64,000 bases of DNA from Gigaspora rosea (lineage: Eukaryota > Glomeromycota > Glomeromycetes > Diversisporales > Gigasporaceae): the NCBI GenBank assembly GCA_003550325.1, contig QKWP01001152.1, positions 55,246-119,245 on the forward strand, written 5' to 3'. How positions within the stretch are numbered: the stretch's first letter is position 1; every line of letters starts with the position of its first letter. Below the pieces are notes generated by a model, which saw nothing but the letters and a program-made list of their open reading frames with translations, was not told the DNA's origin and did not search any database. The translations under genes were made by a program, and so were the position numbers. Shown here in pieces: positions 12,401-22,115 of this stretch.

Positions 12401-15400
12401 ACTTACATTCTAACAAAAATGCACTTTATTTAGATTAATGCATTTTAAGAATTATATTGTTATAATTAATACACAATACAAAACACAAACCCGATAACAC
12501 TTTAACAAAAATAAACATTTAGATTATTTAGATCATTTGAATTATGTACTAAAAATCTTAAAAAAATGCAGCAAAATTATATTTACCATCTAATATTTGA
12601 AAGTATATTAAGTTATAAGAGCAAATACAATTTAAATAATACTATAAAATTAATACATACGTATCACTAATCCAATATAAATAATATTTTTAATATTAAA
12701 ATCCAATATAAAAATTATAAACTAATAAATAAATCTATGAACTTTATACTTACAAACTAATGGTCAAAAAAAAGTGTTATTTTAAATAAAATAATTGCTT
12801 TAAAAATAGATTCGATGAAATGATATTTACTCTCTAGTAATCCAATATAAATAATCAATTATAAAAGGTTAAATTTAGAAATGAATATAATTAAATATAC
12901 TTACCCACTAATAATTCAATAAAAATAATTATAGGGAAAAAAATTAAATTGAATAACAATTTACAAATAAAAATTGTAAAATGGGAACATTATATTTAAT
13001 ATTTACATAGTAGGGCTTTAATGAAAAATAAGTGAGACATGTTATAAAAATAAATTAGCAAAACATAAATTAAAACTTTAAAAATAAAGTATTTACTTGC
13101 TAAAATTTCAATAGAAAAATAAGAAAAACATGTCAAAAAAATTTATAAATCAAAAGTTTTACAATTTTAATAAATCCAAAAAGGTTTTACTTACTTCAAC
13201 CTAATTCAATAGAAGAATGTGCATTATTAGGTTATAAAAGTTAATTTAATTAATACCAAAAAAAGTAGAATTAAGTTTATAATTACCCAGAGCTAATAAA
13301 AATCAATAAAAATAAGGGTCATTATTTATAAAGACCAATTAAGATAAATAGTAATTTTATTTCAATAAATCAATAATAAATATACTTACGGACTAATTAA
13401 AATGAAAGTACATTAATATGTATACTATTACTTGAATGACTATATAAAGTCAAAGTATTATCGAAAATACTGAAAAAAAATTTATACTTACACTCTTTTA
13501 ACAAGAAAGAATTAATTAATAGTTTATTAAATAAATGATAATTAAAGGTTAATAAAATTAAGCTCATACTTACTCCCAAATACTTTATAGAAAAATAAAA
13601 ATATTATAAAAATATTAAGTTATAAAGGCGAAATTATAATGGCAATTTAAAAATCAAATGATAATACAGTCAGACTTTCTAAATGCAATCAAATTTTTGG
13701 TAACTTCCATTTAAAGAACAATGCATTAATAGGGTCTAGTAAAAAAATCTGAAAATTTCATTTGTTGCTTTTAAAAGGTCTAACTGCATTAGATATAACA
13801 TACACACTTAAATAAATAAATAAAAGCTAATTAGAGAATAATTTAAAAAGTATCAAATGTTAAAAATACGCACAATACTTACTGACTAATAGTTTTGCAT
13901 TTCAAAGTTAGCACAAATTATAAAAGGTCGCAAAAAGAATTATAGATCAAATTATACTCACGTTCTAATAATAATAATAAAAAAATTAAATTTTTATGAA
14001 AATATCAATTTAAAATAGATAATTTAAGAGTAAATAATTATGATTGATGTTACTTGCTAATAATGCGACAAAAAAATGAAAAAATGATTGTCATTGAGTT
14101 GTGAATGCAAATTAAAACAATGATAACTAATAATAATTTTAGGGATAAATACTGAGCATAAGTTCCACTAATAATTAAAAGAAGAATGTGAAAATATGTA
14201 GAATCAAGCTATAAAAGTTATGAAAAATAAATTTAAAAATAGAAACTTACATCCTAATGATTCAACGAGACAAACAATTAGAAACTATAATTTAAATTTA
14301 TAATTCATGAAATGAAGTTTATACTTACGCACTAAGGATTTGGTATAAAATACGTAACTTTAGTGCATAACGATAGAATGATAAATTTCATAAATAAAAG
14401 CAAAAAAATTTATATTTACACAGCAAGTCTAAGAATAGAAATAAACATATTATTATTAAACATAAATAAATTAGAAAGAATAATTCAAAGCATTAGAATA
14501 AATTCAATAAAATTTATACTTACATACTAAAAGTCCGACAAAAGAACACATTTTATTATATAGGTTGATTAGAAATTGAAATTAAAATATTTATTAATTT
14601 TTTAGAAATAAATCTAATTAAATTTAACTTACCCGCTAATAAAGTGTTACAGAATATTTATTAAACAAGCAATATTAAAAAAGTACAACTTAATGATCAT
14701 GAAATAATAACAATTTAAAATATATAAAATAATCTTATACTTACAACCTAAAAATCAAATAGAAAAAGATCATTAATAGGATATACAAAAGTTAATTATG
14801 GAGTGCATAAATTTTACACTTACAAACTAATATTCCAGAATAAATATTATTTTTATGTTATAAAGATAAATTCAATAAAATCATAAAATAATAATTTTAT
14901 GAATAAATATATTTACATTCTAATAATCAGATAGAAGAATGTGAACAAGATATAATTTAAAATTATAAAAGCATGTGGAGATTAAATTGGACATATCGTA
15001 ATTATTAACCGACTTTGAGAAGTATTTGTAACAAATTAGCACTTTTAGCTTTGTATTCGGCTAATAAGTAACATTATTGAAAATTAATTTCGATATCTTA
15101 TTAACAGAATGTTAGTTAAAGTGCTAATTTTTTTTTTTACAATTATGACGCGAAGTCAGTTTTTAATTGCAGCGTACTTACATTCTAATAATCCGAAAGA
15201 AAATAAAAAAAAAAACAATTAAAAATTTATCAAATGATAATTTTATAAAAAAAGTTAATGCATAAATTACCCGCTAATAATTTAATAGAATATAAAAAAA
15301 AGGCGTATTATTAAATTATAATGAAAAATTTTTGAAAGAAAGTTATAAATGACTTACCCACTAATAATTAATAGAAAAATATAAAAAAGCGTGTATTATT

Positions 15401-15765
15401 AATTTATAATGAAAATAATAATTATAAATTAATGCTAAATTCATACATGAGTCTAAGATAATCATAATAATAAACAAATGATTAGAGGAGCACAATTAAA
15501 ATAATTAATGTAAACAATAATTTTTAATATAATTACATTGGAGGGACTGGAGGTAAAATGTAAAATACAAGTTAATAGGGATTAATAACCTAAATAAAGC
15601 AAAAATATTTAAAGCAACATTACAAAAACGTTCTTCTAATTTATATTCTTCCGTTTTATTTCCTTTTAATTCACTTCCATTAAATTCATAATTTGATAAA
15701 ACAATCGTTGAATAAGCGATTAATAAAACGAGAAGAAAAACAATGAACATTTTGTATGGCTGCAT
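3390..15765 (-). CDS. Giant microexon gene encoding a predicted secreted or membrane protein
   Basis: No family is recognised. Exon 1 (15765-15569) opens with the hydrophobic segment MQPYKMFIVFLLVLLIAYS, a signal peptide or anchor, followed by a polar stretch with two N-glycosylation sequons (NGS, NKT). About 80 microexons follow, each bounded by an AG acceptor and usually GTAAGT, with introns mostly 70-120 nt. Sizes are 3 nt (64), 6 (8), 9 (4), 12 and 18 nt, plus a 2-nt and a 4-nt exon that compensate. The last exon (3441-3390) ends in TAA. Joined length is 561 nt, a multiple of three. Exons join in phase 2, and only this phase is open. Its product (about 186 aa) contains LIGGIILFGILAVAI, then IWEVPSGLNNPTIGDFDT, the helix YLEELVERRELRKNLEFALE, an Ala-Thr repeat and IPTQDVWLLNLEVLIHFLK. 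Eight further units have defective sites and were left out. Being multiples of three, most microexons could be skipped without frameshift. The exon 1 donor (GTATTT) is the least certain boundary. An AATAAA lies just past the stop. The gene model is inference from splice motifs and frame; RNA evidence is absent. Confidence 0.78.
3540..5650 (-). other. Microexon block C, 24 exons, Ala-Thr repeat region
   Basis: Exon starts: 5648 TGT, 5449 TCC, 5362 GGC, 5275 GGA, 5192 TGT, 5112 TGC, 5026 AAC, 4942 TGC, 4872 AAC, 4714 AAC, 4631 TGC, 4542 TGC, 4461 AAC, 4379 TGC, 4306 GAC, 4228 TGC, 4145 AAC, 4056 TGC, 3965 AAT, 3885 TCC, 3783 AAC, 3707 AC, 3618 AAGA, 3540 CGT. Because exons join in phase 2, alternating TGC and AAC read as GCA and ACT codons, that is Ala-Thr repeats. 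Unit 4791 (TGC) has acceptor TTAA rather than TTAG. The introns here are the most alike of the gene, so this is its youngest, duplicated part. Confidence 0.75.
5743..9155 (-). other. Microexon block B, 19 exons plus irregular units
   Basis: Exon starts: 9153 AAA, 8985 CCC, 8846 TCC, 8628 TGT, 8197 TTA, 7991 TTT, 7873 GGAAGA, 7764 GCT, 7652 AGT, 7346 AGA, 7247 AAG, 7137 AAG, 6938 AGA, 6685 ACTAAG, 6561 AAA, 6466 AAA, 6371 TTT, 6260 AGAATT, 5743 a 12-mer TGCTCTAGAAAA behind a strong T-tract acceptor. In phase 2 they encode the charged helix. Units at 8508, 8399 and 8306 have ATAAGT instead of GTAAGT. Unit 7012 (GTA) would create TAA with any following A-initial exon. Unit 9265 (9 nt) carries an in-frame TGA. 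These five are assumed skipped or zero-length. Confidence 0.7.
9398..10568. mobile_element. hAT-type non-autonomous element inside a microexon-gene intron
   Basis: The ends CAAACATGGCGTCGAAAC and (reverse) CAGAGATGGCACCGAAAC form imperfect TIRs. Flanks ATTTATAC (9390-9397) and ATTTACAC (10569-10576) form a once-diverged 8-bp target-site duplication, as expected of the hAT superfamily. Both subterminal regions are arrays of GAAACCCGAAACC-like repeats. There is no transposase. A sister copy lies at 26914-27899. The element sits in the intron between exons 11475 and 9153 on the minus strand. Confidence 0.8.
10774..11048. mobile_element. MITE with 29-bp TIRs
   Basis: Both ends contain TTTTTTGGTTCTCATAA as part of 29-bp inverted repeats with one mismatch. 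At 275 bp with no coding capacity, it is a second insertion in the same microexon-gene intron as the hAT-type element. No target-site duplication is clear. Confidence 0.7.
11305..11387. repeat. Long hairpin with about 39-bp arms
   Basis: The two arms are separated by the tetraloop TTAC and pair along nearly their whole length. The hairpin lies in the large intron of the microexon gene. It may be a minimal foldback element or a structure that brings splice sites together. Confidence 0.65.
11475..15452 (-). other. Microexon block A, 37 exons
   Basis: Start coordinates (plus strand) with minus-strand exon sequence: 15447 ACTCAT, 15358 TGG, 15271 CGG, 15182 AAT, 14917 AAT, 14824 TTT, 14745 GTT, 14633 CGG, 14524 TAT, 14420 ACTTGCTGT, 14329 TGC, 14251 GAT, 14054 CAA, 13962 AAC, 13883 TCA, 13804 TGT, 13574 TATTTGGGA, 13492 AGT, 13390 TCC, 13287 CTCTGG, 13195 GTTGAA, 13097 CAA, 13007 CCCTACTAT, 12905 TGG, 12831 AGA, 12754 TTT, 12661 TGATAC, 12587 ATG, 12491 TGTTATCGG, 12407 AAT, 12214 an 18-mer, 12115 TAT, 12047 GTC, 11948 TGG, 11732 TGG, 11595 TTC, 11475 AAGTCA. 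Units at 14165 and 13676 have poor donors and were omitted. The exons at 12491 (donor GTTTGT) and 12214 (GTATGT) are the weaker inclusions. Confidence 0.72.
15008..15160. mobile_element. Possible small TIR element
   Basis: The segment beginning CGACTTTGAGAAG and containing ATTAGCACTTT is answered in inverted orientation at 15115-15160. The arms are imperfect. It explains the unusually long gap between microexons 15182 and 14917. Confidence 0.4.
15569..15765 (-). CDS. Exon 1 of the microexon gene (signal peptide exon)
   Basis: 65 codons plus two bases. The ATG at 15765-15763 begins a hydrophobic run of about 20 residues, with possible cleavage after the LS at residues 23-24. A charged segment with sequons at residues 29-31 and 36-38 follows, then a second hydrophobic run from about residue 49 that continues through the first microexons. 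I chose donor GTATTT (15568) because it leaves two codon bases, matching the phase in which all downstream exons are open. GTAATG (phase 1) earlier and GTAATT (phase 1) later are alternatives that would bring the reading into a phase with stops. Confidence 0.7.
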
Positions 15766-15863
15766 TGCGGTAAAGCTTTAAGGGTTTTGGTAATACTAAG
15801 TATACAGAGAGAAAAATTATTAAAAATATCAGTGAACGGGTATTAGTCTTATTTAAAAAATTG

Positions 15864-15879
15864 AATCTTTTATATAACA
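15864..15879 (-). promoter_or_regulatory. TATA-like box of the microexon gene
   Basis: The minus strand reads GTTATATAAAAG about 100 bp upstream of the exon 1 ATG. It is the only TATAAA-type motif close to that start. Spacing fits a TATA box with a short 5' UTR; no transcript data are available. Confidence 0.45.
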
Positions 15880-16288
15880 CTTTATTAAAATATGATTATT
15901 AACTTAAAAAATTGACGATCAATGTTTATTTATATTCGAGGTCACGATCATTTATAAATCAAACTCATATATGCCATTTCTGAATTTAAGTCGATTCTTA
16001 ATTGACGTGTTTTCGTGATGTATAATAAACTACTGATAATAATCACGTATTATATAATTTATTAATAACTAAAATAAAAATTGCTATTTTATCAATGACG
16101 ATAATAATAATCATATGGGTCAATTTATGGAATTGCCAATAACTTTTGATCTACTGATCCGTTTTGGATATTTTTTACCAAAATGTGAGATGATTCTAAC
16201 GAGCCGAAGATCGATCATGAGATCCCAAGATCGGCACCCGTAAAAAATGCTTATCAACAAATATCATGGTGATCTTATAGACGGGTAT

Positions 16289-16415
16289 CGATCAAAGGTA
16301 TTTTAAATTATAATATTTTCGATCAAAAGTATTTTAATTATTTTCGATCAAAAGTATTTTAAATTATTGTCGATCAAAAGTATTTTAAATTATTTTCGAT
16401 CAAAAGTATTTTAAG
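16289..16415. repeat. Five tandem copies of a 22-26-bp repeat
   Basis: The unit CGATCAAAAGTATTTTAAAT is repeated with short variable spacers. Two more copies lie at 16768-16826. The position upstream of both divergent genes (15765 minus, 17894 plus) allows a regulatory role, but an element end is equally possible because the repeats flank the element at 16421-16762. Confidence 0.8.
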
Positions 16416-16420
16416 TGGAA

Positions 16421-16762
16421 GATCGCAGATAAAGGGTATATAAATCACGGCGGACATTTAATAGTAAATTTCCATAGTGTGCGAATGGGGCTTTTCTGCA
16501 TATAAAAGTATTTTTTTTACTAAGCAAAGCATTTATAATTTCTAATTAAACTTTGTAGAACCAACTTTTCTGATTCTAATGATAGTTAAATCATTAAAAT
16601 CGCGTTAGTGTATGACGCGATATGAGTATTTATTGATTGTTTACTATAGGGTTTTTTATTATGATCGGAAATGTGCGGCATTCCACTTCCATAAGGCAAT
16701 TAAAACTGCGCCGATTTTTACTATGAAATTTTGACCCTTTAACTGCGGATTACCACTTAAAT
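16421..16762 (+). mobile_element. Interspersed element, copy A
   Basis: This block is homologous to the reverse complement of 50881-51560, starting with a GCAGATAAAGGGTA-like motif and ending with GGGTCAAAATTTCA (reverse). Copy B carries an extra insertion; copy A lacks it and shows the empty site (CCATAAGGCAATT). It has no coding capacity. Confidence 0.65.
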
Positions 16763-17061
16763 TATTTCGATCAAAAGTATTTTAAATTATCTGTTATTGT
16801 CGATCAAAAGTATTTTAAATTATTTTAAGGTTTGTGAATCTAAATATCAAGATGCTATTGCGAATGCATTATTATTAAATCCATAAATAGAAGTATTCTC
16901 TTTAGATCATCCCGGTAGATTTTTGACAGGAAATGAGTGCCCGATAAGCTGTGATCAGGTTATACGGGCCCCGATTAATACAGATGCTATACGTCACCCG
17001 CATGACTTGTATACTGGTACAAGCATAGTTGTCACAATAGCAAAACATGATAGTAAATTTT

Positions 17062-17296
17062 AAACTTTAATAACTCGTGAATAATAAAGATATAAAAATT
17101 ATACTCATTGAATCGTTTTAGTACGCTCTTTAGTGTAATAAAGTCATTTTAAATTTTTTAAAATCAATGTTTATTGTTAAATTAGGCTTTAACTCATGTA
17201 AAAAAGCAAAATTGGCTCTATTGCGCTAAAGGGCGCATTAAAATAAGTATAATTTTATAGGTATAATTTTCATTAATTCACGAGTTATTAAAGTTC
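17062..17296. mobile_element. MITE with about 21-bp TIRs
   Basis: The inverted ends share ACTTTAATAACTCGTGAAT. About 235 bp, noncoding, in the intergenic region upstream of the secreted protein gene. Confidence 0.6.
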
Positions 17297-17629
17297 AGAT
17301 TTACAATCGTTATTTGTTATTTTTTATTAAAATAGCTTTCTTTTCGATGTTTACATATTTACAACAAATAAATTTGAATCATCCGATATTTTATATGATC
17401 ATGTGAATTTTTGATTTTTTTCATGTGATTAGTAATCATTCATTATCAGTTATCGTTATTGCAATATTGGGCATACGAAAATGTTCGACATAAATTCGGA
17501 CATTAAATCCTAATTAGTAAAATTTATTACGTATGATCTGTATTATGTTTGATTCTAAGGTTTCACCCTATTGTAAAAAAATTATAAGATTTTGGCTTAA
17601 CTCAATTATCGATCTTTTAATAAACAGTC

Positions 17630-17893
17630 GGTTAAATATATTTTTCGTTCTGAAAAAATATGTACTTACGAATTGAGCGTCAATGGAAAAAAAAAACAAA
17701 TTTATTAATTGTCCTCATTTACGTACTAATGAAGAATTGATTTTAAATAAAAATGATTTGGAATTTCATACGATTTTAAAAAACTTTATCAATTTTTTCT
17801 TTTATATAAAATGACTTCAGGTTAACAATAATTGCATCAAAAATTCGAACCCTATAAAATAACCTAATTTGACTGCAGACAGATAAAGGAATT
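17630..17893 (+). promoter_or_regulatory. Promoter block of the secreted ML-like gene
   Basis: The block up to the ATG contains TTTTATATAAAA about 85 bp upstream of the start and ends with CCTAATTTGACTGCAGA. The same order of motifs occurs before the paralogue (22740-23041) and, inverted, at 29375-29680. Its retention in three copies suggests the family was duplicated together with its promoter. Confidence 0.55.
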
Positions 17894-18322
17894 ATGAATG
17901 GAAATTTGATTCTTGTATCAATATTTTTAATATTTTTACTATTAACCACGTCTTTCAAAGTGAATGCAAATCCTGGCTGGTCAGATTGTTCATTTAACGC
18001 CATATATGCGCCCATTATGGATGCTACATTTTTTGGTCCTGATCCTATTGGCCCTGTTGGAACGACCTTGCAAGTTAACGTTACTCAGTCGTTGAGTAAA
18101 CCGACCACGACATTTACTAAATTATTAATTGAATTTACTGATGTGGATGCTATTCCCATATGTTATACCAGGCACCCACTTGATACAAACAAAGACAATA
18201 TTAAAGATACTTTTCTTGCAGTAGTACCTCAATTTTTGCCTAATAAATATTTAATTAGAGTTATGGTTATTGAAGCAGGAACCGGAGATATAAGGAACTG
18301 TATATTATTTCATCGACCGTAA
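17894..18322 (+). CDS. Small secreted protein, ML-domain-like
   Basis: 142 codons, no intron. Residues 1 to about 26 form a signal peptide (hydrophobic run IFLIFLLLTTSF, likely cut after VNA). The mature part has cysteines at WSDCS, PICY and RNCI, a GPDPIGPVG turn followed by alternating hydrophobic residues, and a C-terminal strand pattern. This layout resembles MD-2-related lipid-recognition (ML/NPC2-like) proteins, which bind lipids in secretory or extracellular space. The match is by pattern only, and the protein is shorter and poorer in cysteine than classical ML domains. The start is fixed by the signal peptide and by alignment with the paralogue at 23042, which begins MNRNLIF. The frame is intact, so it is probably functional. 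Confidence 0.7.
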   Translation: MNGNLILVSIFLIFLLLTTSFKVNANPGWSDCSFNAIYAPIMDATFFGPDPIGPVGTTLQVNVTQSLSKPTTTFTKLLIEFTDVDAIPICYTRHPLDTNKDNIKDTFLAVVPQFLPNKYLIRVMVIEAGTGDIRNCILFHRP

Positions 18323-18857
18323 AATACCTAATAAGGATATCATTTGAATTTTACAATTACTGTATATGAATTTTTACTTCACTTTATAATATTATGTTTA
18401 TTTTTTACTTTTTAGTTTTTTTTACGTTCAGCGTGTTTATAAAATTAAACATAGTACAATTATGATAGTCAAGTAAAAAAGAGCGAAATACGAAAATATA
18501 AGAACAGTAGTCTAAACTCACTTGGAGAATTAACAAAAATGTTAATGTAATAAGTATATTGCTTGTTATTTTCACATTTTAATTGCTATTTTTTTTATTT
18601 TTTTTCATAATGACAATTAATAATTATAATAATTATCTATATACTACTTAATTACTGCCTGAAATATTTGAAATAAATTATTCACTTCTTATTTAATTTC
18701 CTATTCTGCCAGTTAAATGTAACAATTATTTATTTATTAAAGCATTATTATTTATCATATCGCAAAGTTATGCCAGGAACGAAATGCAATGTAGTGAAAT
18801 TTTACATCTCATTGGTTAATGTAGCAAGGCAATAATATAAAATTGTGCACTATGAAG
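18323..18857 (+). other. 3' flank shared with the paralogue
   Basis: Motifs such as GATAGTCAAGTAAAAA and CTGAAATATTTGAA recur in order at 23930-24560. The duplicated unit therefore includes promoter, gene and about 450 bp of 3' flank. No other gene is seen. Confidence 0.55.
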
Positions 18858-19541
18858 CATTGACAATTTTTCAAATGACCTCAAATGACCTCAAAATGAC
18901 CGCTCATTTGAGGTCATTCAAATTTTGGGTCATTTGGAAATGACTCGTGACCAAATCATTTCCAAATGACCTGAGTCATTTGGTCATTAGGTCATTTTGC
19001 ATAGAGTTGACATCCTACCGATCACGTATAATGCATATACATATGTTCACATCATTTCTCAATTCACGTCGATTATTAATTAACATGCCATTTGTAAATT
19101 CGAAAATGATTTATATCACTTTACAATCGGTAAATTATTATTCAAGAACTTTTTTTTTATTTTTTTAAAAAAAGTAAATACATTTATTTTTTATCTAGTA
19201 TTTTTTTTTTTTAATCACTTCATACCTGATATAATGATTCGATTAGAATGTCATTTTACAACCGGTCTGGAAATGACCTAGTCATTTAGCCAAAATACAA
19301 ATGGCAATCATTCATCAAGTGATTCAGTTATTTATCATGTGTAAATAATTTTTATTAGATAGCATCTAGCAACGTTTTATTTTACGAAGAACAATAATCA
19401 ATTTTTATTGGCTAAAAGTATTAGATATCGATTAACCAGAGTTAAATGACCTTCTTAAGTCATTTGGGCCGTGAAATGACCAATGGCTGGTCATTTGTCA
19501 TTTGAGTCATTTCGGTCATTTAAAGTCATTTACCATCCCTG
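18858..19541. mobile_element. hAT-type non-autonomous element rich in AAATGACC
   Basis: Flanked by the perfect 8-bp duplication CTATGAAG (18850-18857 and 19542-19549). The right end reads (reverse) CAGGGATGGTAAATGAC, a typical hAT-like terminus; the left end has diverged. Both subterminal zones are inverted arrays of AAATGACC. The short open frame at 18947-19168 is not a gene. Confidence 0.8.
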
Positions 19542-20057
19542 CTATGAAGAGCTTGTCAATGAAGTGATAAAGCAAGTAGGGGAGAGATTCGATTCTATGA
19601 GATAATCTTTTTAACTATTGATCAAATTAAAATCTGTTCTAGTGACTAGTGGTTGTGATCTATATGGCGCAGTATTGTACTGGCTACCGTATAAGTGCAA
19701 ATAACAAGCATAGCGGGCTTTAAATTTGATAGGATGATTGTCTGAAATGTTACACAATATGTTCTTCATATTGGCATACATTTCTCAGGCACATAACTGG
19801 ATTGGTAAGAATTAAAATTAAAAAACTTCAAAAGTATATACCTTGTTTTAAAAACTGTTGAAGTAATTCGGTAATCCACAAAATAATTCAGAAGTTAGAT
19901 AAGAGATACTGTATGTTTGAATGCCCAAATTTAGCCTATAGTGTACTGAATTAAATTCGTTAACATTTATATATTAGATCCTTTTTTTATTATTATTTTC
20001 TATTTTCTTCTTTATTATTCTATCTTATTCTATATCCCAACTACTCCCCGTTATTAT

Positions 20058-21543
20058 TAGTGTTTCGATCCTATTCTTCAAGGGCCATCCGGATTAAATT
20101 CGGATCCTACTTTGTGTATCCGGATGATAATCCGAATCTGGATAAATCCGAATTCAATTATGAGCACAAGTGCTATCATTGCATTTACGAATTTGGCTAC
20201 AAATGCTAATATTTATTTGAAATATACCAAATTTGAATAGTTTATTTCAAATATCTAACAAAATGAAATGCCAATTTCGAATTTAATAAATTAACAAAAA
20301 ATGTGTCAGACAAATGCAATGAGCTATTCGAAATATAATTAATTTTTGTATCAAAAGATTAAGATCGAATTTAGTGTAGGAAGTTCTTTAACAAATTAAT
20401 GTAAGTTTTTTTTTAGTTGTTACTAGTGATTTGACCCGGGTGGGTGTCACCCGATAATTATTCGGATAAACGCTATCCGGATTGGAACTCTAGATAATTA
20501 GGAAAATCACTTAAACTTCTGTCTTATTAGAATTTTATATGATATCACATATAGATTTGATTTTCATAGTGTCGAACACCCCAATGCAGTATGGTTTCGT
20601 ATTGGAATTAACATTTGTGGTTTCTATACAATTTACTGTAAAATTTTTTTACAAAATTTACCGATTATGATTTACTGTAAAAAAATTTCTGTACGAATGA
20701 CCAGAATTGTATAGTATGGAGATGTTAACAGTATGGTACAGTACCTCGCATATCAATATGATATGAGCATATCAGTATAGTACACCCCGAATTTTTAAAA
20801 TCTGTACCATACTGATCCGGTATTATATATATTAGTGTTAGGGTTATAATTATAGCTGATTATATAGTATGGTGCAGGTTTTAAAAATCAGCCTGTATTT
20901 TGGGTATTTTACTGACCTGCTCATCTATACCATACTGATCAGCAGGCTGTAAAGGGGTGTAAAATACCCTTATTCCATTCATTCTGCTGTAACCTTTCAA
21001 TATTTTGGTTGATTCAAGATTTACCGTTGTTATACAAATCAACACATGTGAAATTGTGATGGCATTCCATAACTTGCTCATCGCTATATTAGTCTTAACA
21101 TTTTGATCACGGGTTGTCTTGATTATTTACTTTATTGCTATATTAGTTTTAGTACACTGATCACATTTTGGGTATAACCATGGTTTTATTGGTTGGTAGA
21201 TCAAAAAACACGAACTACAAGAATCGCTGAGAAAATTAGTGAGTTTTTTAAGTTAACAGCTGATTTGAAAATTAGTGGAACACGTGATGAATTTTATGGA
21301 TCATCTGCAAATTTCAATAATTAATATAATTTTATATTATCGAAAAATAATTATCGAAATTTCAAATCAACTGTAATAAATAATCGTTACATTCACATGA
21401 GTGTGGATTATGATCCGGATAATCCTTATCCTTAATCCGTAAAGATTACGGATCTATCCGGTAAAATTAACGGATACGGATATCCGTATTCAATTCGAAT
21501 CATCAGTCCATTCGGATTAGCGGATTACGGATCGAAACATAAG
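20058..21543. mobile_element. TIR element or composite with ATCCGGAT arrays
   Basis: The left end TAGTGTTTCGATCC and the right end (reverse) TATGTTTCGATCCG look like TIRs. Both subterminal zones carry CCGGAT/ATCCGG repeats. The left 660 bp recur inverted at 28683-29372. The middle (20700-20980) has a separate repeat theme (ACCATACTGATC), possibly a nested element. No target-site duplication was found and no transposase frame. Confidence 0.55.
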
Positions 21544-21787
21544 CTATCATTGATATCAATTTAATATCATAAAAGCATAAGCTATCGTGATATCAGTTGA
21601 TTATAATATGATCTGTATTAAGAATGACCTAATACAGTAATACTAATTATTATATTTATCATTAATAATCGACAAACGGCGCATCATATGATTATAAATC
21701 ATTTATCAATCGGCGGTAACTGAAAAATGACCGTCTCAACATAAACTTTCTCCTCATTTATCAATCGAAGAATGATGAACTACTAAC

Positions 21788-22115
21788 CATGGCCACACTG
21801 AAATCAACATCCCTTTTGGTTAAGAAATTGAACCCAAAACCTTGATAAAGGAGCCGACGAGCCAATGAAAGTTCATATTCCTCCAACTCAAGATGATCCC
21901 ACTCAATTTTCAACTATCAAAAAACACTTCCAGAAGTTCATTAAAGATGTTAATCGTATCTGAAAACCTTCAAGCTGAAAATGAGTAGCAGTCTTTGAAG
22001 ACAAGGTCATAAAAATTTTTATGAAAATGACTACTCCAAAAAATGTCGAGTTGAATGCCATTGAACTAAAAAGAAAACCAAAAACACTCAATTCATAATC
22101 GACGTAAATTGACAT
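21788..22115 (+). pseudogene. Degenerate coding-like segment, unrecognised
   Basis: The plus strand has a less AT-biased stretch with broken frames. One starts MATLKSTSLLVKKLNPK at 21789 and another includes DDPTQFSTIKKHFQKF. The first words recall the N-terminus of dUTPase-like proteins, but the rest does not follow that family. I make no functional call. Confidence 0.3.

Noticed and set aside
3540..15452. Phase 0 reading of the microexons (one whole codon per exon, giving a Cys/Asn-rich protein)
   Set aside because: It contains TGA at 12661 and TAA in the 12214 exon, and exon 1 has no good donor in phase 0. The phase 2 reading is open and more protein-like.
3400..15500. CRISPR array or simple satellite reading of the 12-kb repeated region
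   Set aside because: Unit spacing varies, the only constant parts are splice-like motifs, the central bases differ and are almost always multiples of three, and the array is bracketed by a signal-peptide exon and a stop-bearing exon.
15686..15880. 64-codon minus frame starting MLYKRFNF
   Set aside because: It overlaps exon 1 of the microexon gene in another frame and covers the TATA-like box; the 15765 start gives the signal peptide.
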